Positions 58,967-64,000 of a DNA stretch of 64,000 nucleotides are shown piece after piece. A program made the translations under genes and the position numbers. Origin of the DNA: Acidobacteriota bacterium (GTDB taxonomy: Bacteria; Acidobacteriota; Thermoanaerobaculia; Multivoradales; JBCCEF01); the NCBI GenBank assembly GCA_039028635.1, contig JBCCHV010000024.1:1-64000 (forward strand), read 5' to 3'. Each line of letters opens with the position of its first letter. The first letter of the stretch is position 1. The notes under the pieces were generated by a model. That model was not told the origin of the DNA, ran no database searches, and was given only the letters and a program-made list of their open reading frames with translations.

Positions 58967-61114
58967 CTAAAAGCGGTAGTCGATAGCCGTGGAGGCGGCG
59001 AAGCCGGGGGCGGGAATCACCGAGGTGTTGCTGAACCCGCGGGTGAGAATTTCTTCGTCGGTGACGTTGTCGAGGTTCAAGCGCAGGCGCCAGGGGCCGC
59101 GCTCCCAGGAGGCTGAGAGGTCGAGGCGAAAGGAATCGCCGACGGTGAAGACGTTGTCCTCGTCGATGAACTGCTCGCCGGTGTAGCGACCGCCGCCGGC
59201 GATGCCGAAGCCGTTGTCCCAGCGGTGGCTGAGCCAGACCTTGGCGAGATGCTCCGGGGCGAAGGGCGCGCGGTTGCCGGAGTGATCGAGGAGCAGCGGC
59301 GGGAAGGCCGGTCCGAGGAACAGCAGCTCGCTGAAGCGGGTGAGCTCGCTCTCGGTGTAGGCGTAGGCGAGATGGAGCCGCGTGCCGGGGGCGATCTCGC
59401 CGCCGACCTCGACCTCGAGGCCCTCGGACTGCTGGTCGCCGACCTGGCGCTCGACGCCGAAGCCCACCGGAATGGCGATGTTCTCGCGGTCCAGTCGGAA
59501 GATCGCCAGGCTGCCGGCCCAGGCGCCGGAGAAGCGCACTCCGGCTTCCACCTGCCGGCTCTCTTCGGGCACCCGGTTGGGGTCGGTGGCGAAGGTCGAG
59601 GGCGGCGCGAAGGCCTCGCCGCCGTTGGCGTAGAGAACGACCTTCGGCGTTGCCGCGAAAACGGCGCCGATCATCGGGCTGACCTCGTCGTCCTCGCGCT
59701 CGGCGCCGCTGGCGTTGTCCTCGAAGTCGATGCGATCGAAGCGCACTCCGAGGAGCAGCTCGAAGCGCTCACCGAAACGCATCTGGTCGACGATGTAGGG
59801 TGCCACCACCCGGCTGCGGGCGTCGACGTTGCGCGCCTGGCCGGGGAGCGGGAAGAGCTGATCCGCCGAGGTCGGCGAGGTTTCGACCGGAGCGAACACC
59901 GAGATGTTGGGCAGCAGCCGGGCGTCGAAGAAGAACTGGTCTTCGAGCTGCGACAGCTCGAGGCCGACCAGCAGCGAGTGCTCGACGCCACCGGTGGTGA
60001 GCTCGGCGATGCCCTCGAGCTGGTTGCCGATCAAGGTCTGCTCGTCGTCGAGAATCAACATCGTGCGGCTGATCGCGAGATCGCCGGTGACGTCCGCCAG
60101 GACGCCGTTGAAGACGGTGCCCCGGGAGTCCCAGTCGAGATTGCGGTAGTAGGCCTTGTCGCGCAGCAGGAAGCGGCTGCCGAAGCGCTTTTCGATGTCG
60201 ACCTGGCCGCGGTCGATGACCTGCTCCGAGAGGTCGATCGGCGACTGATAGGAGCGCTCGAAGGGCACCGGGGCGAGGCTGGCGCCGCCCCGGCCGTCGA
60301 AGATCAGGGGCAGACCGGCGTCGCTCTCGCCGTCGATCTCGAGGCGTTCGAGGTTGAAGTTGACGGACACGTCTTCCCGCGGCCGCCAGGTGAGGGCGGG
60401 GTTGAAGGAGCGCGTCTCCATCGCCTTGTCGTCGCGGAAGCCGTCGGTCTCGCGCCACAGGCCATTGAGGCGGAAGCTCCACTCGCCGTCGGCGCTGGCG
60501 CGGTTGGCGTCGATGTTGCCTTCGAAGGTGCCGAAGGAGCCGGCGCCGATACCGACCCGAGCGAAGGATGCCGGCAGCGGTTGCTTGCGCACCAGATTGA
60601 CGGTTCCTCCCAGCGGGCTGCCGCCGTAGAGGAAGGCGGTCGGGCCGCGGTAGACCTCGGCGCGCTCGACGTTGTAGAGCTGGTAGAAGGTGGTCTCCGG
60701 CTCGGGAGCTCCATCGGTCAGGATGAGGCCGCTCGACACCGAATCGAGGCCGCGCACCACGAAGAAGTCGAAGACGCCGCTACCGGTCTGGACGTTGAGC
60801 CCGCTGGCATTCTCGAGGGCGTCGCCCAGCACCGCGCCGCCCTGTTCTCCGAAGAGGGCGGTGGGAACGACGGTGACGCTCGCCGGCGTGCGATCGAGGG
60901 AGAGCGGAAGCTTGGCGGCGACGGTGTTCGAGGTCGGCACATAGGGCAGCTTGCCCTCCACCCTCACCTCGCCACCCTCGACCAAGTAGGGCTCGTTCGG
61001 GCTCTCGGAGGCGGACTCTTCTTCGGCGAAAAGAGCAGCCCCGGGCAAAAGGGCGCAGAGCCCGAGGACGACAAGACGGGGCAGGCGATGCCAGCTCTTG
61101 GGATGAAAGATCAC
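58967..61114 (-). CDS. TonB-dependent siderophore-type outer-membrane receptor
   Basis: A 715-residue protein with a signal peptide (LVVLGLCALLPGAALFAEEE). The plug runs from ~60 to ~180 (SVTVVPTALFGEQGGAVLGD, FFVVRGLDSVSSGLILTDGA, VERAEVYRGPTAFLYGGSPL, GGTVNLVRKQPL), the siderophore-receptor type. The rest is the 22-strand barrel, ending FAASTAIDYRF with a C-terminal Phe. No obvious TonB box was identified with confidence (VRVEG-like near residue 49). The ligand may be a metal complex, porphyrin or the product of the same operon. Just downstream of the PQQ-propeller gene (6 bases). Confidence 0.9.
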   Translation of the reverse strand: MIFHPKSWHRLPRLVVLGLCALLPGAALFAEEESASESPNEPYLVEGGEVRVEGKLPYVPTSNTVAAKLPLSLDRTPASVTVVPTALFGEQGGAVLGDALENASGLNVQTGSGVFDFFVVRGLDSVSSGLILTDGAPEPETTFYQLYNVERAEVYRGPTAFLYGGSPLGGTVNLVRKQPLPASFARVGIGAGSFGTFEGNIDANRASADGEWSFRLNGLWRETDGFRDDKAMETRSFNPALTWRPREDVSVNFNLERLEIDGESDAGLPLIFDGRGGASLAPVPFERSYQSPIDLSEQVIDRGQVDIEKRFGSRFLLRDKAYYRNLDWDSRGTVFNGVLADVTGDLAISRTMLILDDEQTLIGNQLEGIAELTTGGVEHSLLVGLELSQLEDQFFFDARLLPNISVFAPVETSPTSADQLFPLPGQARNVDARSRVVAPYIVDQMRFGERFELLLGVRFDRIDFEDNASGAEREDDEVSPMIGAVFAATPKVVLYANGGEAFAPPSTFATDPNRVPEESRQVEAGVRFSGAWAGSLAIFRLDRENIAIPVGFGVERQVGDQQSEGLEVEVGGEIAPGTRLHLAYAYTESELTRFSELLFLGPAFPPLLLDHSGNRAPFAPEHLAKVWLSHRWDNGFGIAGGGRYTGEQFIDEDNVFTVGDSFRLDLSASWERGPWRLRLNLDNVTDEEILTRGFSNTSVIPAPGFAASTAIDYRF

Positions 61115-61120
61115 GGGAAG

Positions 61121-62338
61121 TCAGTCTCCGGCCGCCACATCGAGGGCGACGATCTGGCGCTCGTCCCGCAGGAAGAGCTTGCCATGGGCGAGGGTGGGTA
61201 CGGTCCAGCTCTTGCCGTTGAAGAGCTGGAAGGAGGAAAGCTCGCGGTAACTCTCGGGCGAGGCTTCGGCAAGGGCCAAACGACCACCTTCACCGAGGAT
61301 GAAGAGCTTGCCGTCGGCGAGGGTCAACGAACCGTGCTCGAAGCCGCGGGTCTTCCAGCGCTCTTCACCGGTGGCGGCGTCGAGGCACTTGAGGATCGAG
61401 TTGTCGAAGCCGTAGAGGTGGCCTTCGTAGAGCACCGAGCTCGAGAACTTGTTCTTCATCCGCCGCTGGCGCCAGACCTCGACGGCGTCGCGGCGCTCGC
61501 CTTCGGCGGTCAGGCGGTAGAAGGCCGAGCCGGTGTCGTAGCCGGATGAGACGAACAGGCCGTTCGGCGGCACCGCGATCGGGGCGGCGGCGTTGACGTC
61601 CCAGCTCGTCGACCAGGAGTGCTTCCACAGCAGGTCGCCGTTGCCGGGGTCGAGGGCGACGAGCTGGCTGGCGGTGAAGAAGATCACCTGTTGGCGACCG
61701 CCGACCTCGAGGAGCAAGGGGGTCGAGTAGCCGGCCTTGTCCGTTTCGGTGGTCCAGGCGACGACGCCGGTGAGCTTCTTGAAGGCGGCGATGGAAGCAC
61801 CTTTGCGACCGCCGACGTCGACCAGCACCAGGTCATCGACCACCAGCGGTTGGGCGCTGGTGCCCCAGCGCGGCGGTCGGGCGCCGAGGGACTTCTTGAG
61901 GTCCTGCGACCACAGCGCCTTGCCGCTGTTGGCATCGACCGCCACCAGCACGCTGCGGGCGCCATAGGCGTAGACGATGCCGTCGTCGACGGTGGGTGTC
62001 GACCGCGGTCCGTCGCCTTGATTGTCGCGGTAGAGGCCGTCGAGGCGATAACGCCACTTCTCCCCTCCGCTGGCGGCATCGAGACGGATCAGGAACTCGC
62101 CGTCGCCGTTGGCGAAGAGGGTGAAGACACCGTCCTCGACCACCGAGATGCCGGAGAAGCCGCGTCCGAGATCGCGCTGCCACAACATCTCCGCTCCCTC
62201 CGCCGGCCAGGCGTCGAGGAGCCCCGTCTCGCTGGAAACGCCGGTGCCCTCGGGACCGCGGAAGCGCGGCCAGTCGAAAGCCAGTGCCGGCAGGGCGCAG
62301 AGGGTGGCGAGCAGCCAAAGGGCGAGGGTTGCCTTCAT
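61121..62338 (-). CDS. Secreted PQQ-type beta-propeller protein
   Basis: ATG 62338 (the upstream GTG/ATG at 62386 is less likely) gives 405 residues, with a signal peptide (ATLALWLLATLCALPALAFD). WPRFRGPEGTGVSSETGLLD and at least five repeats of the PQQ-propeller kind (VLVAVDANSGKALWSQDLKK, SQLVALDPGNGDLLWKHSW, LKCLDAATGEERWKTRGFEH, IVALDVAAGD) show an eight-bladed BamB/PQQ-like propeller without catalytic Asp/Ca residues that I could identify. Likely a structural or binding protein in the periplasm; partner of the TonB receptor by operon position. Confidence 0.82.
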   Translation of the reverse strand: MKATLALWLLATLCALPALAFDWPRFRGPEGTGVSSETGLLDAWPAEGAEMLWQRDLGRGFSGISVVEDGVFTLFANGDGEFLIRLDAASGGEKWRYRLDGLYRDNQGDGPRSTPTVDDGIVYAYGARSVLVAVDANSGKALWSQDLKKSLGARPPRWGTSAQPLVVDDLVLVDVGGRKGASIAAFKKLTGVVAWTTETDKAGYSTPLLLEVGGRQQVIFFTASQLVALDPGNGDLLWKHSWSTSWDVNAAAPIAVPPNGLFVSSGYDTGSAFYRLTAEGERRDAVEVWRQRRMKNKFSSSVLYEGHLYGFDNSILKCLDAATGEERWKTRGFEHGSLTLADGKLFILGEGGRLALAEASPESYRELSSFQLFNGKSWTVPTLAHGKLFLRDERQIVALDVAAGD

Positions 62339-62385
62339 GGGGGTTCTCCGGGTCGGGGCTGCAAAAGAGCGGCGAAAAGGGCTCA

Positions 62386-63726
62386 TCAGGTGTAGCGGGC
62401 GCCCTGGTAGCGGGGGTCGTAGAAGCCCGGCAACAGGCTGTCGACCTGCAGCAGGCCGCGCCGGGTGAGGGTGACGCCGGCGGAATTCTCGATGTGGGCC
62501 ATGCCGCGCACTTCGAGATCGTGCCAGACCGGTTGCCAGCGCTCGAGGATGTCGACCCCGAACTTCTCGAGGAAGGGCTCTTGACGCACGGCGCCGAGCT
62601 TGAGCTGCAAGATGAGCTCGCGAATCAAACGGTCATCGGCGCCGGTGGCGAAGGCTCGTGACCACGGAAAGCGGCCCTCTTCGATGGCCTCCAGGTAATC
62701 ACCCCAGCCGGCGTTGTTCTGGAAGTGCACGCCCCGGAAATGGGAGAAGGAGGCGATGCCGGCGCCGAGCAGGTCGCTGCCGTGCCAGAGGGCATCGCGG
62801 TACAGGAAGCGCGCTCCGGCCTTGCCGGGCTTGATCATGGTGTAGGCGCTCGAAACGTCGTAGCCGGCGGCCTGCAGGCTCTCCATGGCGTAGTTGTTCC
62901 ACTCGCGCTTGGTCTGCCAGTCGGCAAAGGGCGGCAGCTCGCCGCCGCCTTCGAGGAGCTGCTTCGAGAAGCGGGCGTTGTAGGGCAGCTCCATCTGGTA
63001 GATGGTGACGCTGTCCGGGGCCAGCTCGATGGTGCGCTCGATGGTCTCGCGCCAGGTCTCCCAGGTCTCGCCGACCATGCCGGCGATGAGGTCGATGTTG
63101 AGCTGGTCGAAATCGAGGTCGGTGATCCACGGCAGCACGCGATCGATCTCGCGGGTGAGGTGGGCGCGACCGTTCTCGCGCAGGATCTCGTCGTTGAAGT
63201 TCTCGATGCCGAGGGACAGGCGGGTGACACCGAGCTCGCGGATGGTGGCGAGCTTGGAGCGCGTCAGGGTGCCCGGCTCGCACTCGAAGGTGACCTCCTC
63301 GACGGCGTCCCAGGAGAAGGCTTCTCGCACCCGGTCGACCAGCGCACTGAGGTGGCGCACGCTGATGAAGGACGGCGTGCCGCCACCGAAATAGACGAAG
63401 CGCAGCGGTCGCCCGGCGATGGCCGGCTGGGTGGCGTAGAGCTCGACCTCGCGGGCGAGGGCGTCCGTGTAGCGACTGATCTCGCCGCTGTTCTTGTCGG
63501 TGTAGACGCGGAAGTAGCAGAACTTGCAGCGCTTGCGGCAGAACGGGATGTGCAGATAGAGGCCGAACGGCTCGTCGCTCGCGGCGGGAGTCTGGAAGGC
63601 TTCCTCCACGGCGCTGAGCTGGCGGTCGTTCCAGGCCGAAAACGGCGGATAGTTGGAGACGAAGACGCTACCGACCTGAGTCTCGGCGGTGGTTTGGCCG
63701 GAGGTGGCCGGATCCGGTTGGCTCAT
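62386..63726 (-). CDS. HemN/HemW-like radical SAM protein
   Basis: A 446-residue protein. Cys-x3-Cys-x2-Cys in LHIPFCRKRCKFCYFRVYTD (~57-76) binds the 4Fe-4S cluster, RFVYFGGGTPSFISVRHLSA is the GGGTPS motif of HemN/HemW proteins, GVTRLSLGIENFNDEILREN the later SAM-binding part and LIRELILQLKLGAVRQEPFL the HemN_C-like C-terminal domain. Unlike HemW it contains an unusual N-terminal ~50-residue extension. It may be a porphyrin/haem-modifying enzyme or another radical SAM methyltransferase-like enzyme; neither can be decided. Its stop and start overlap neighbours (ATGA with the upstream propeller). Confidence 0.8.
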   Translation of the reverse strand: MSQPDPATSGQTTAETQVGSVFVSNYPPFSAWNDRQLSAVEEAFQTPAASDEPFGLYLHIPFCRKRCKFCYFRVYTDKNSGEISRYTDALAREVELYATQPAIAGRPLRFVYFGGGTPSFISVRHLSALVDRVREAFSWDAVEEVTFECEPGTLTRSKLATIRELGVTRLSLGIENFNDEILRENGRAHLTREIDRVLPWITDLDFDQLNIDLIAGMVGETWETWRETIERTIELAPDSVTIYQMELPYNARFSKQLLEGGGELPPFADWQTKREWNNYAMESLQAAGYDVSSAYTMIKPGKAGARFLYRDALWHGSDLLGAGIASFSHFRGVHFQNNAGWGDYLEAIEEGRFPWSRAFATGADDRLIRELILQLKLGAVRQEPFLEKFGVDILERWQPVWHDLEVRGMAHIENSAGVTLTRRGLLQVDSLLPGFYDPRYQGARYT

Positions 63727-64000
63727 CGTGCGGGGGACTCCGTGGAAGCCGGTCCGAAGGTGTAGAGCACGCCATCGGCGCTGCCGATGACCAGATAGCC
63801 GCCGGCGATGGCCGGTGAGGCATCGAAGGCGGATCCGGTGTCGAACTCCCAGCGGGTCTCACCGCTGGTGAGATCGAGGGCCTGGATCTTGCCGTCCTGG
63901 CCGGCGACGAAGACGCGATCGCCGAGCAACACCGGCGAGGCGTCGAAGCGGGCGCGGAAGGAGCGCTTCCAGATCTCCGAGCCGTCTGCCAGGCGCAGGG
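63723..64000 (-). CDS. PQQ-type beta-propeller protein, partial (5' end beyond the window)
   Basis: The frame is open from base 64000 to the TGA at 63723-63725, 92 residues of a longer protein. It contains propeller repeats of the same kind as the gene at 61-62 kb: LADGSEIWKRSFRARFDASP, VLLGDRVFVAGQDGKIQALD and LTSGETRWEFDTGSAFDASP, then AGGYLVIGSADGVLYTFGPA. Its stop overlaps the start of the radical SAM gene (ATGA). It is the most upstream gene of the leftward operon visible here. Confidence 0.75.
   Translation of the reverse strand, partial: LRLADGSEIWKRSFRARFDASPVLLGDRVFVAGQDGKIQALDLTSGETRWEFDTGSAFDASPAIAGGYLVIGSADGVLYTFGPASTESPAR

Overview
The window is high-GC bacterial chromosome from a diderm. 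It encodes a TonB-dependent receptor, an outer-membrane beta-barrel protein and several lipoproteins with N-terminal lipobox signals. Protein style (a recurrent ~110-residue C-terminal domain in a secreted hydrolase, a secreted matrixin, CHAT/TPR proteins beside ECF sigma factors) suggests an Acidobacteriota lineage, perhaps Thermoanaerobaculia. That is an inference from family resemblance; no rRNA or other marker is present. No tRNA, rRNA or CRISPR array was seen.

Layout. 1-4.2 kb: end of an NYN/LOTUS protein, a palindromic MITE-like repeat, a damaged higBA toxin-antitoxin pair, and an RND-type exporter with a coupled 50-residue membrane peptide and a YceI protein. 4.2-9 kb: an MscS channel and three secreted proteins. 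9.1-14.7 kb: a poly-gamma-glutamate locus (pgsB, pgsC, pgsW) followed by a periplasmic protein and a paralogue of it fused to an outer-membrane barrel, which looks like a Gram-negative export module. 14.7-17.8 kb: an accessory patch with a lipoprotein, an alkaline phosphatase remnant, vapBC and an unrecognised gene of lower GC. 17.8-23.6 kb: threonine operon thrA(lysC-hom)-asd-thrB-thrC. 24.4-26.9 kb: citrate synthase divergent from a citrate-synthase-like protein carrying a DNA-binding HTH. 27.3-32 kb: type III polyketide synthase cluster with methyltransferase, acyl carrier protein, fatty acyl-AMP ligase and FAD reductase. 32.1-38.8 kb: lower-GC locus with ECF sigma factor, zinc-finger anti-sigma-like membrane protein, TPR-CHAT lipoprotein protease, an unlisted 55-residue Gly-rich peptide and a caspase-like protease, closed by an intrinsic terminator. 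39.3-48.7 kb: DUF2064 transferase, radical SAM enzyme, metallophosphoesterase-like protein, ArsM-type methyltransferase, Pst-like ABC transporter, flavoprotein and SDR, possibly an organoarsenical pathway. 48.7-56.3 kb: TPR protein, di-haem peroxidase, ketopantoate reductase, second repeat copy, malate dehydrogenase, small membrane proteins, thioesterase, and a secreted matrixin with partner. 56.3-64 kb: one leftward operon of two PQQ-type propellers, a HemN-like radical SAM enzyme, TonB receptor, halogenase-like flavoprotein and glycosyltransferase.

The best candidates for undescribed biology are the sigma/anti-sigma/CHAT/caspase-like/peptide locus, the poly-gamma-glutamate export pair, and the ArsM-radical SAM-Pst cluster. 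All functional models are inferred from sequence motifs and gene order alone.
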